NCBI GenBank assembly: GCA_035560555.1
Contig: DATMZF010000039.1
Coordinates: forward strand, 37,510 to 101,509
DNA length: 64,000 nt
DNA from: UBA11090 sp035560555
GTDB lineage: Bacteria > Spirochaetota > Spirochaetia > Treponematales > Rectinemataceae
Direction of reading: 5' to 3'
The notes beneath the pieces are model-generated. The model searched no databases and had not been told where the DNA came from. It was given only the letters and a program-made list of their open reading frames with translations. The position numbers and the translations under genes are program-made. This document shows positions 50,735-59,178 of the stretch, one piece after another (position 1 is the stretch's first letter; each line of letters starts with the position of its first letter).

Positions 50735-52708
50735 ATGCCGAAAAAAAACAGCAATTGGAACAATAAACCCGGACTTCGCCCGACTGGGGGCAACAAGGGG
50801 CCAGCGAAGGGCGGAGGCCCTTTCGGGGGCTTTCAGCTGAGATTTTCCTTCAGTTATATAATCATAACGCTCGTGCTCGTGAGCCTTTTCAACTATCTCC
50901 TTTTCAGGACGGACAATACTCTCGTTCCCTATTCGACCTTCAAGAGCAAGGTCGAGAATGGCGAGATAAAGCGCGTCGAGATCGATCCGAACTATTTCAC
51001 GGGATACACTGACGCGAACACGCAGGCGCCCTCATCGCCCTTCCCCGCCTCCACGAAGACAGGCGTCGTCTACAAGGCGGTCCCCGTCGACGACCCCCAG
51101 TTTACGGCCCTTCTCGATGAAAAGAATATCGTGTATTCCGCTTCCCCTCGCGAAGGCAGCACCATGCTTTCGTTGATACTCAATTGGGTCTTGCCTTTCG
51201 GCATCATGTTCTTCGTATGGCGCCTCGTGATGAAGCGCGCTTCGGGAGGAGGCAATTCCAACGTGCTCGCCTTCGGGCAGAACAAGGCGACGATTGTGGC
51301 CGAGGGCGACATAAAAACACGTTTCGGCGATGTGGCGGGCGTGGACGAAGCCAAGGCCGAACTCGTGGAAGTCGTCGATTTTCTCAAGAATCCAACGAAG
51401 TATACCGACATTGGCGGCAAGATCCCCAAGGGCGTCCTCCTCGTCGGCCCTCCTGGCACAGGCAAAACCCTTTTGGCCCGCGCGGTGGCCGGCGAGGCGG
51501 CGGTGCCTTTCTTCCGCATGAGCGGCGCCGATTTTGTGGAAATGTTCGTGGGCGTTGGCGCCGCCAGAGTGCGCGACCTCTTCCGCCAGGCGAGGGAAAA
51601 AGCGCCCTGCATCGTTTTCATCGATGAGCTGGACGCCCTCGGCAAGAGCAGGTCGAGCGGGATGATAGGCGGCAACGACGAGCGAGAGCAGACTTTAAAC
51701 CAGCTTCTCGTCGAGATGGATGGATTTGACGCCACCTCGGGCCTCATCATCCTCGCCGCAACGAACCGCCCCGATGTTCTCGACCCGGCCCTTCTACGCC
51801 CCGGCAGATTCGACCGGCAGGTTCTCGTGGACAGGCCCGATATGCCGGGCCGCGAAGCCATCCTCAGGATTCACGCCAAGAGCATCAAGATGGACGATTC
51901 GGTCGATCTGGCGAAAATCGCCCGCAGCACCCCCGGTTTCGTGGGAGCTGATCTCGCCAACATCGTGAACGAGGCGGCCCTCCTCGCCGTCCGCGCCGGA
52001 AGGAAAAAGGTACGGCAGGGAGACTTCGACGCGGCCATCGAGAAAGTGATCGCCGGTCTGGAAAAGAAGACCAAAGTCATCAACGTGAAGGAGAAAAAAG
52101 TGATCGCCTTCCATGAGACAGGCCATGCGGTGACCGCGGCCTTCACCCCGGGAAGCGATCCGGTCAAAAAGGTATCGATAGTGCCGAGGGGCTACGGCGC
52201 CTTGGGCTATACCCTGCAGATGCCCATCGAGGACCGCTATGTCGTCAGCGAAGAAGAGCTTCTGAGCCAGATCGACGTGCTGCTCGGCGGGCGCGCCGCG
52301 GAACAGATCGTGTTTGATTCGATTTCCACCGGCGCCGCCAACGATATCACGAGGGCCACCGATATAGCCCGCAGGATGATCGTTGATTTCGGCATGTCGG
52401 AGCGTTTCAGGCATGTGGCGTTGACGAGAAAGGGACAGGCCTTCGGCGGCACCCAGGCCCCCGAACCCTTCATGGCCAGGGAATACAGTGAGGACACCCA
52501 AAAATACGTGGACGAGGAGATTGCGAGAATCATCGCGGCCCGTTATGATGGCGTGGTCGCCCTTCTTGGCTCCAAGCGCGACCTGATCGAAAAGGTCGCG
52601 AGCATCCTTCTTGAGAAGGAAGTCATCGAAGAGGCGGAATTCCTCGCTCTCACCTCTGAACCGGGAGAGAGCCTCCCTCCTGAAACCCGGGAGAGCATCC
52701 GACCCTGA
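50735..52708 (+). CDS. ftsH: ATP-dependent zinc metalloprotease FtsH
   Basis: Two membrane spans (about residues 38-58 and 145-162) flank a periplasmic part. The AAA domain has Walker A GPPGTGKT, Walker B CIVFIDELDAL and the second-region motif TNRPDVLDPALLRPGRFDR. The protease domain has HETGH and the downstream Asp ligand. 657 residues. GGAG lies 6 bases before ATG 50735. FtsH degrades misassembled membrane proteins and regulators. It is divergent from groES and 12 bases before a solute symporter. Confidence 0.97.
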   Translation: MPKKNSNWNNKPGLRPTGGNKGPAKGGGPFGGFQLRFSFSYIIITLVLVSLFNYLLFRTDNTLVPYSTFKSKVENGEIKRVEIDPNYFTGYTDANTQAPSSPFPASTKTGVVYKAVPVDDPQFTALLDEKNIVYSASPREGSTMLSLILNWVLPFGIMFFVWRLVMKRASGGGNSNVLAFGQNKATIVAEGDIKTRFGDVAGVDEAKAELVEVVDFLKNPTKYTDIGGKIPKGVLLVGPPGTGKTLLARAVAGEAAVPFFRMSGADFVEMFVGVGAARVRDLFRQAREKAPCIVFIDELDALGKSRSSGMIGGNDEREQTLNQLLVEMDGFDATSGLIILAATNRPDVLDPALLRPGRFDRQVLVDRPDMPGREAILRIHAKSIKMDDSVDLAKIARSTPGFVGADLANIVNEAALLAVRAGRKKVRQGDFDAAIEKVIAGLEKKTKVINVKEKKVIAFHETGHAVTAAFTPGSDPVKKVSIVPRGYGALGYTLQMPIEDRYVVSEEELLSQIDVLLGGRAAEQIVFDSISTGAANDITRATDIARRMIVDFGMSERFRHVALTRKGQAFGGTQAPEPFMAREYSEDTQKYVDEEIARIIAARYDGVVALLGSKRDLIEKVASILLEKEVIEEAEFLALTSEPGESLPPETRESIRP

Positions 52709-52720
52709 CAGGATTTTTCC

Positions 52721-54064
52721 ATGCAGGTATTCCTCTTCGCCTATGGGGCTTTTCTTCTCTCGATAGCCTTTCATTCATCCCGTAGACAGCACAGTTTTCA
52801 GGATTTCGTGCTGGCCGACAGGAATCAGCCCAGAATTCTCATCATAGGATCCATGCTGGCTTCCACCATCGGAGGGGGCCTCACGCTGGGCACAGTGAGT
52901 AAAGCCTATGCCATTGGATTCCCGGCATTCTGGTTCGTCGCGGCGGGAGCTCTCGCCCACCTCGCTCAGGGGGCCTTTCTTTCGGAAAAAGTGAGGAAGA
53001 CGGAAGCCCTGACGCTGCCTGACCTCGCCGAGAAACTATCATCCCCCGCCGTCAAGCGGCTGACCGGCGTCATCATCGTGCTGACCTGGACGGGCATAGC
53101 CGCGGGTCAGTTCCTCGCCGCGAGCAAGGTGCTCTCATCCATCACGGGGCTTTCGCACCAGTGGGCGGTCATAGCCGCGGCCTCATTCCTCGTCATCTAC
53201 ACCATCATGGGCGGCCAGGGCTCCATTCTCAAGACCGATCTTTTTCAGTTCGGCGTTTTGGCCATAGCCGTGCTGGCAGCCTGCGGCTGGCTATTTGGAA
53301 CTCGGCCCCTGTCCATCGCGGCGCTTGATCTTCATTTCTTCTCCGAAAAATTCGGTCTCCTCGATCTTCTCTATTATCTCGTGGTCGTCGCGGGATCCTA
53401 TCTGATATGCCCCATGATGTTCGGGCGCATCCTCTCGTCCGACACCCCTACATCGGCCAGGAAGGCTTCATACACGAGCGCCCTGGGAATGTTCATCTTC
53501 GCCATCGTCATCACCTCCATCGGGCTTTGGGCCAGGGCTTCGGGCCTCGACTTCGGCGGCGTTGACCCGCTAAACGCCATGATCGGCTCGGTCTTCCCCT
53601 CTTGGCTGTCCGTTCTCATGGTCTTCGGCATCCTGGCCGCCATCCTATCCACGGCGGACACGGTGCTCCTCACCGCCGCGGGAATCTTCGAGCACGACGT
53701 TCTGGGTGGGTCCTCGCTCTATCGGACACAGGCCTGGGTCGGCATCATCGCCGCCTTCGCGACCGTCATCGCGCTCTTCAAGACCGATATCGTCGATCTC
53801 CTCCTCGAGACGTACCAGGGCTACACCTCGGGCATTGTACCAGCCCTCTTCATCGCCCTCGTCGTCGGCGGAAAGAAGAGAGTGAGAAGCGGTTTCCTCT
53901 TCGCCGCCATAGCCTGCGGGTACGCCCTCGGTTTTAGCGGCAACGTATTCGCGGGGGGCGTCGCGCAAAAAATTATGGCCTTCGCCGGCATCGTGGCATC
54001 GAGCCTCATCGCCATAGCGGGGTTAAAGCCCCTTCGCATGGACGCTGCCGGCAAAACTCGATGA
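52721..54064 (+). CDS. Sodium:solute symporter (SSS family)
   Basis: The 447-residue protein has about twelve or thirteen spans. GSMLASTIGGGLTLGTVSKAY, DLAEKLSSP and ILAAILSTADTVLLTAA match the Na+-binding helices of the SSS family (PutP/PanF-like). The substrate is unknown. It follows ftsH by 12 bases and may be co-transcribed. Next come the repeat-containing upstream region and the fab operon. Confidence 0.87.
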   Translation: MQVFLFAYGAFLLSIAFHSSRRQHSFQDFVLADRNQPRILIIGSMLASTIGGGLTLGTVSKAYAIGFPAFWFVAAGALAHLAQGAFLSEKVRKTEALTLPDLAEKLSSPAVKRLTGVIIVLTWTGIAAGQFLAASKVLSSITGLSHQWAVIAAASFLVIYTIMGGQGSILKTDLFQFGVLAIAVLAACGWLFGTRPLSIAALDLHFFSEKFGLLDLLYYLVVVAGSYLICPMMFGRILSSDTPTSARKASYTSALGMFIFAIVITSIGLWARASGLDFGGVDPLNAMIGSVFPSWLSVLMVFGILAAILSTADTVLLTAAGIFEHDVLGGSSLYRTQAWVGIIAAFATVIALFKTDIVDLLLETYQGYTSGIVPALFIALVVGGKKRVRSGFLFAAIACGYALGFSGNVFAGGVAQKIMAFAGIVASSLIAIAGLKPLRMDAAGKTR

Positions 54065-54075
54065 TTCAGTCATTT

Positions 54076-54153
54076 TGACATTTTCCGTCATATTGACATA
54101 GTCGCTTCATCTATGGTCCAATCCCTCTCGTGACATTTTCTAAATATATGTCA
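54076..54153. promoter_or_regulatory. Repeated TGACA half-sites upstream of the fab operon
   Basis: TGACATTTTC occurs at 54076-54085 and 54131-54140. The first continues to GTCA (54087-54090), giving a TGAC-N7-GTCA dyad. The second is balanced by TGTCA at 54149-54153. A further TGACA lies at 54094-54098, and two of the copies are TTGACA -35 candidates. The arrangement suggests an operator for a fatty acid synthesis regulator. It does not match FapR or FabT sites that I remember. Confidence 0.5.
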
Positions 54154-54173
54154 ACCACAATGGGAGGAAAACG

Positions 54174-55151
54174 ATGTCCGTTGTCATACGTTCCATCGCG
54201 TCCTATATTCCGCGGACCAGAATTTCCAATGAAGAGCTGGCGGCGAAACTCGAAACCACCGATGAGTGGATCCGCTCCCACACCGGCATAGGCGCCCGCC
54301 ACATAGCCTCTGAGAATGTGCTGACGAGCGATATGGCGGCCGAGGCCGCGAAGTCGGCCATGGAAAAAGCCAGGATCGGGCCGCACGACATAGATCTCAT
54401 CGTCGTGGCCTCCGCCACGCCGGATTTCTTCGGCTTTCCCGCGACCGCCTGCATCGTGCAGGAAAAGATCGGCGCCTTTGGATGCGCGGCCTTCGACGTC
54501 GTGGCTGGCTGCACGGGTTTCATCTATGCGCTGGATATAGCCTCGGCCATGCTGGAGGCCAGGAACGGGCGTCACGCCCTCGTCATAGGGGCTGAACAGC
54601 TTTCGAGGATCGTGGACTGGAACGACCGTTCGACGGCCGTTCTCTTCGGCGACGGAGCGGGCGCCGCCGTCATATCGCGCATAGACGAGCCGGGACGAGG
54701 ATGCCTGTCCTTCCTGCTCGGGGCTGATGGCTCGGGCGCGAAGGACCTCTATCTCACCCAGGCGCCCCGAACCGACGCCTATACAAGGTCGACGCCCATA
54801 GTCCCCGTGCTTTCGATGAACGGAAAGAATGTCTACAATTTCGCCGTCAAATCCATCACCGTCCTCATCGAGCGAATCATGCACGCCACCGTGTACAAGC
54901 TCGAGGATTTTTCCTGGATCATCCCGCATCAGGCGAACGAGCGCATCGTCCAGGCCGCTGGCAAGCGCTTCGGCATTCCGCCTGAAAAGTTCTACCTCAA
55001 TATGGAAGAATACGCCAACACGTCGGCCGCGAGCATCCCCCTCGCCCTCGCCGAGATGAACGAAAAGGGACTTCTGAAAACGAACGATCTCATAATGCTT
55101 TTAGGCTTCGGCGCAGGGCTCACCTATGGCGCCGCCGTAATACGCTGGTAG
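54174..55151 (+). CDS. fabH: Beta-ketoacyl-ACP synthase III (FabH)
   Basis: The 325-residue thiolase-fold enzyme starts fatty acid synthesis by condensing an acyl-CoA with malonyl-ACP. The catalytic triad is Cys113 (VAGCTGF), His252 (IPHQAN) and Asn282 (YANTSAAS), matching E. coli 112/244/274. The TTDEWIRSHTGIGARH opening is typical. GGGAGGAAAA precedes the ATG. First gene of the fab operon. Confidence 0.96.
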   Translation: MSVVIRSIASYIPRTRISNEELAAKLETTDEWIRSHTGIGARHIASENVLTSDMAAEAAKSAMEKARIGPHDIDLIVVASATPDFFGFPATACIVQEKIGAFGCAAFDVVAGCTGFIYALDIASAMLEARNGRHALVIGAEQLSRIVDWNDRSTAVLFGDGAGAAVISRIDEPGRGCLSFLLGADGSGAKDLYLTQAPRTDAYTRSTPIVPVLSMNGKNVYNFAVKSITVLIERIMHATVYKLEDFSWIIPHQANERIVQAAGKRFGIPPEKFYLNMEEYANTSAASIPLALAEMNEKGLLKTNDLIMLLGFGAGLTYGAAVIRW

Positions 55152-55162
55152 GAGGACTGTAG

Positions 55163-56521
55163 ATGCAGAGAAAAATCGCCGTGACAGGCTTAGGGGTCAT
55201 CAGCCCCATCGGGAACGATATGGAGAGTTTCTGGGGCGCTCTCCTGAGAGGCGAATCGGGCGCTGGCCCCGTGACGCGTTTCGACGCCTCGAGGCTCGAC
55301 TCAAAGATAGCGGCCGAAGTGAAGGGTTTCGATCCAGGACTCTGGATGGACAAGAAAGAATCGCGGAAAATGGGGCTTTTTTCCCAATACGCTGTAGCGG
55401 CGTCGGTTCAGGCATGGAGGGACGCTGGGCTCGCCGACGAGGGATTCCGGGCGACCGGAGGCGAGGCCGCGGCGGCCATGGCCGGAAGCGACGTTATCAA
55501 GGCAGAAGGCGGCGCCGACGCGGCGAGGATGGCCGAAAGCCGCGCGCTTTCATCGAGCTACGACGGCGAAAGGACGGCGATCTGCCTCGGCAATGGTATC
55601 GGCGGGCTGGAGGTGTTCCAGGATTCCCATGCCAAGCTGCTGGAATCGGGTCCCGATAGGATGCCGCCCATGACGGTGCCGCTCATGATAGCCAACGAGG
55701 CGGCGGCCAACGTCGCCATGCGCCTCGGGATAAGAGGCCCCGCCTACACGCAGGTGACCGCCTGCGCCTCGGGGACCGACGCCATCGGCCAAGCCATCGA
55801 CCTCCTGCGATCGGGACGCGCGGATATCGTCGTTGCCGGGGGCACGGAGGCGGCGATCACGGAGTTCGCCATGGGCGGTTTCTGTCGTCTCAAGGCTCTG
55901 ACGACGCGGCGCAACGACGAGCCGAAAAAGGCGTCCAGGCCCTTCGACGCGGACAGGGACGGCTTCCTCATCGGGGAGGGCGCCGGCATCATGATTCTCG
56001 AGGATTACGAGCGGGCAAAGGCCCGCGGCGCGAGAATCTACGCGCTCGCCTCCGGCTATGGGGCGACCTGCGACGCCTACCACTTGACGGCTCCACACCC
56101 TGAAGGCATACAGGGCTCCAGGGCCCTCGCGCTGGCTCTCGAGGACGCCGGATTGAAGCCTTCGGAAGTGGGATACTACAACGCGCACGGGACTTCGACG
56201 CAGCTCAACGATCCCACCGAGACGGCCATGGTCAAAAAAACCTTCGGCGACGCCGTCCATCAGCTCAAGATAAGCTCGACGAAGAGCATGACGGGGCACT
56301 GTCTGGGCGCCACGGGCGCCATCGAGGCGATCGTCTGCGTGAAAGCCATAGAGACGGGTTATCTTCCGCCGACCATCAATCTGGACAACCCCGACATCGC
56401 CGCGGGCTGCGATCTGGACTACATCCCGAACAAGGCGATCCACCACCCCATCGAAGCGGCTCTCACCGCGTCGCTGGGGTTCGGCGGACACAACGGCGCT
56501 TTGGCTTTCAGGCGGGCCTAG
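55163..56521 (+). CDS. fabF: Beta-ketoacyl-ACP synthase II (FabF) with an extra internal segment
   Basis: The elongation condensing enzyme shows Cys201 in TACASGTD, His in YYNAHGTST and His in KSMTGHCLGA. At 452 residues it is some 35 to 40 longer than E. coli FabF. The surplus lies between DAGLADEGF (about residue 92) and ERTAICLGNGIGG (about 135) and is rich in Ala and Gly. AGGAGG precedes the ATG, 11 bases after fabH. Confidence 0.95.
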   Translation: MQRKIAVTGLGVISPIGNDMESFWGALLRGESGAGPVTRFDASRLDSKIAAEVKGFDPGLWMDKKESRKMGLFSQYAVAASVQAWRDAGLADEGFRATGGEAAAAMAGSDVIKAEGGADAARMAESRALSSSYDGERTAICLGNGIGGLEVFQDSHAKLLESGPDRMPPMTVPLMIANEAAANVAMRLGIRGPAYTQVTACASGTDAIGQAIDLLRSGRADIVVAGGTEAAITEFAMGGFCRLKALTTRRNDEPKKASRPFDADRDGFLIGEGAGIMILEDYERAKARGARIYALASGYGATCDAYHLTAPHPEGIQGSRALALALEDAGLKPSEVGYYNAHGTSTQLNDPTETAMVKKTFGDAVHQLKISSTKSMTGHCLGATGAIEAIVCVKAIETGYLPPTINLDNPDIAAGCDLDYIPNKAIHHPIEAALTASLGFGGHNGALAFRRA

Positions 56522-56643
56522 GATGGCCTGGGATCGCGATGGGTGCCCGAATGGCTGCTGCCATCAAGCGCCGCCATCCCGAGTCCCGGGCATCGAAAAG
56601 CGCATGGTCCCGCGCCTTCTTTTCAGGGCGGCCGCGCATACAT

Positions 56644-56649
56644 TATAAT
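56644..56649 (+). promoter_or_regulatory. Perfect -10 box (TATAAT) before fabZ
   Basis: TATAAT lies 56 bases before the fabZ start, in the 184-base gap after fabF. No good -35 is seen. A small hairpin, CGCTCG/CGAGCG, sits in the leader (about 56668-56685). It may be an internal promoter for fabZ-fabV-rsmE. Confidence 0.35.
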
Positions 56650-56705
56650 CCCTGTAGGTTTTTCGCTCGGTTCGGCGAGCGTTGACACTACAAAAGGCTG
56701 AACAC

Positions 56706-57125
56706 ATGGAAAACATAGAGTCATATCTCCCTCATCGTCCGCCCTTTCTCTTTATCGACGACGCCAGGATCGATGGGACGACGATTCTGGCCACGAGGGC
56801 GTACAAACCCGACGACTGGTTCTTCAAAGGACATTTCCCGGCCTACCCGGTCGTGCCCGGCGTCCTCCTCATAGAGGCGATGGCCCAGGCGGGCGGCGTC
56901 GGCGCGAAGCTTCTCGGCATCAAACCGAAAGGCCTCTTCGTCCTGGCCAAGATCAGGCAGGCGACCTTCAAGCGCCAGGTCCGTCCCGGCGACACGCTCG
57001 AGATGGAAGTCGTCAACCTCAAATCCAGCGGATTGGTCCTCCACCAGAAAGGTGTGGGCAAGGTCAATGGCGAGATCGCCGTAGAAGCCGAATGGATAGC
57101 CATGGCAACGGAGGTTCCGGAATGA
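56706..57125 (+). CDS. fabZ: 3-hydroxyacyl-ACP dehydratase (FabZ)
   Basis: The 139-residue hot-dog protein has YLPHRPPFLFID near its start and the active site GHFPAYPVVPGVLLIEAMAQAGG, with the catalytic His and Glu. It dehydrates hydroxyacyl-ACP in fatty acid elongation. The first in-frame ATG is 56706. Its stop overlaps the fabV start (ATGA). The Shine-Dalgarno is poor. Confidence 0.94.
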   Translation: MENIESYLPHRPPFLFIDDARIDGTTILATRAYKPDDWFFKGHFPAYPVVPGVLLIEAMAQAGGVGAKLLGIKPKGLFVLAKIRQATFKRQVRPGDTLEMEVVNLKSSGLVLHQKGVGKVNGEIAVEAEWIAMATEVPE

Positions 57126-58327
57126 AAATCGCGCCCATGGTGAGAAACAACATATTCCTCAACGCGCACCCGGAGGGCTGCGCGGCCGAGGTTCGGCTCC
57201 AGATCGCGCAGGCTGCCTCGCTAAAAGCCAAGATCGACGCGGCCAGACCTTCGAAACAGAGACTCCCGAGGAACGTGCTCGTGATAGGAGCCTCCACTGG
57301 ATACGGCCTCGCTTCGAGAATCGTGGCGGGCTTCGCGTATGGGGCGGCCACGGTGGGATTTTCCTATGAAAAGGAGCCTGGCGCCTCGAAGACAGCCTCG
57401 CCCGGCTGGTACGCGAACAGGAGTTTCGATCAGGAAGCCGCGAAGAGCGGACTCTTCGCGAAAACATTCAATATCGACGCGTTTTCCCATGAGGCCAAGA
57501 ATTTGGCCATAGCGACCGCCCGCGCCGGAGATTTCGCCTACGACCTCGTCATCTATTCCCTCGCGAGCCCGGTCCGTGTCGATCCCGATACGGGAACCAT
57601 GTACCGCTCGGTGATAAAGCCGATAGGGAGGGATTACGCGGGCAAGACGGCCGACGTTTTCTCCGGCAAAATCAGCGAGGCCCATGTCCAGCCCGCCGAG
57701 GAAAAGGAAATAGAGGAGACCGTCAAGGTTATGGGCGGCGAGGATTGGATACTATGGCTGGAGGCGCTCGATTCCGCGAAGGTCCTCGATAAAAACGCCA
57801 TCACCGTGGCCTATTCCTACATCGGGCCACCCCTTTCCTGGCCCATCTACAGGGATGGGACCATCGGTCGCGCCAAGGCGCATCTGGAAAGGAGCGCCCG
57901 CGATATAAGGGCTGAACATGAGGCGTCGGGACTTCAGGCTTTCGTCTCCATAAACAAGGCCGTCGTGACCCGCGCCTCGGCGGTGATCCCCATCATCCCG
58001 CTCTACGTGTCGACGCTGTTCAAGGTCATGAAGGAAAGGAACATTCACGAAGACTGCATGGACCAGATGAAGCGGCTCTTTATGGAAAGACTGTACATGA
58101 GGGAAGGTTCGACCGTCCCCGTCGACGCCGAAGGCAGGATCAGGCTCGACGAGCTGGAGATGGGAGCCGCCGTCCAGGAGGACGTGTCGGTCCGGCTGGG
58201 GAAGATAAACGAGGCGAACCTCGACGAACTCACTGATATTGAAGGCTTCCGGAGGGATTTCCTCCAGGCCCACGGCTTCGATGTGCCCGGCGTCGATTAT
58301 GAAGCCGATGTCGATCCTCTCCGATGA
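57122..58327 (+). CDS. fabV: Trans-2-enoyl-ACP/CoA reductase, FabV/Ter type
   Basis: The 401-residue short-chain-dehydrogenase-like enzyme reduces the enoyl double bond with NAD(P)H. The nucleotide loop is VIGASTGYGLASRI. The active site has the family's Tyr-x8-Lys spacing in YRDGTIGRAK. The Treponema denticola homologue is the well-known trans-enoyl-CoA reductase. Its place in the fab operon suggests the ACP-linked role here. Start overlaps the fabZ stop; stop overlaps the rsmE start. Confidence 0.95.
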   Translation: MKIAPMVRNNIFLNAHPEGCAAEVRLQIAQAASLKAKIDAARPSKQRLPRNVLVIGASTGYGLASRIVAGFAYGAATVGFSYEKEPGASKTASPGWYANRSFDQEAAKSGLFAKTFNIDAFSHEAKNLAIATARAGDFAYDLVIYSLASPVRVDPDTGTMYRSVIKPIGRDYAGKTADVFSGKISEAHVQPAEEKEIEETVKVMGGEDWILWLEALDSAKVLDKNAITVAYSYIGPPLSWPIYRDGTIGRAKAHLERSARDIRAEHEASGLQAFVSINKAVVTRASAVIPIIPLYVSTLFKVMKERNIHEDCMDQMKRLFMERLYMREGSTVPVDAEGRIRLDELEMGAAVQEDVSVRLGKINEANLDELTDIEGFRRDFLQAHGFDVPGVDYEADVDPLR

Positions 58328-59061
58328 ATATACTCTATCTTGATGAAAGCGAGATCGGCGCGCCGCTTCCCCGTGGCGACAGACGCCGCGAGCACGTGGC
58401 GAGAATACTCAAGAAGAAACAGGGCGAAGTCCTGGCCGCGGGCTGCTCCGACGGCACGCTGGGGCAGGCCAGGATCGAGGTTATTTCCGAGGATAGTCTC
58501 GTGCTTTCCTATTCCGCGCAGTCCCAGGCCCCGTCGCTCAGGCCCGTCCGGCTGCTCATGGGATTTCCCCGCCCTATCCAGGCGGGCCGCATCCTGAAGG
58601 ACCTCACGAGCCTCGGCGTAGCGGAAATATGGTTCACCCTCTCCGATCTGGGAGATAAATCCTACGCCGAATCCACATTCTTCAAGAAAGGGGAATATGG
58701 AACCCATCTCATCGAGGGAGCCGAGCAGGCCGGCAATCCACGCCTCCCCGCGATCGGCAGCTTCTGGAGCATCGACAGGGCCTGCGCCGCCCTCGAACTG
58801 GCCGATGGGGAGGGTGGCGCGTCCTCCTTGCGGCTCATATTCCATCCCGATCCCTCGCTCCCCAGGATCGCCACGCTCCCATCGCTCGAAGCCCCAGTGA
58901 CCATCGCCATCGGCAGCGAACGTGGCTGGACGCAAAGAGAATTGGAACTCCTGGGCTCGCACGCCTTTACGGCCTGCTACCTTGGAGACCGCATCCTGAA
59001 AACAGAGACCGCGGCCGTAGCCGCGGTCTCGATCATCCTGTCCAGTCTGGGATATATGTAG
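58324..59061 (+). CDS. rsmE: 16S rRNA (uracil-1498-N3)-methyltransferase RsmE
   Basis: The 245-residue SPOUT methyltransferase has an N-terminal PUA-like domain (RREHVARILKKKQGE) and a C-terminal knot with IAIGSERGWTQRELELL and LGDRILKTETAAVAA, the SAM-binding segments. ATGA overlap with fabV indicates coupled translation at the end of the fab operon. Confidence 0.92.
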   Translation: MNILYLDESEIGAPLPRGDRRREHVARILKKKQGEVLAAGCSDGTLGQARIEVISEDSLVLSYSAQSQAPSLRPVRLLMGFPRPIQAGRILKDLTSLGVAEIWFTLSDLGDKSYAESTFFKKGEYGTHLIEGAEQAGNPRLPAIGSFWSIDRACAALELADGEGGASSLRLIFHPDPSLPRIATLPSLEAPVTIAIGSERGWTQRELELLGSHAFTACYLGDRILKTETAAVAAVSIILSSLGYM

Positions 59062-59178
59062 AAATCGCGGGACGCGGGCGAGGCGTGCGAGCCACGGGTG
59101 ATGCGCTGGAACCCTGCGAGGCATCGCGGAGCCTCGCCGTTTGGCTCGGGCTCGCGGCCAGCCGAACCCCAAAGCTTT

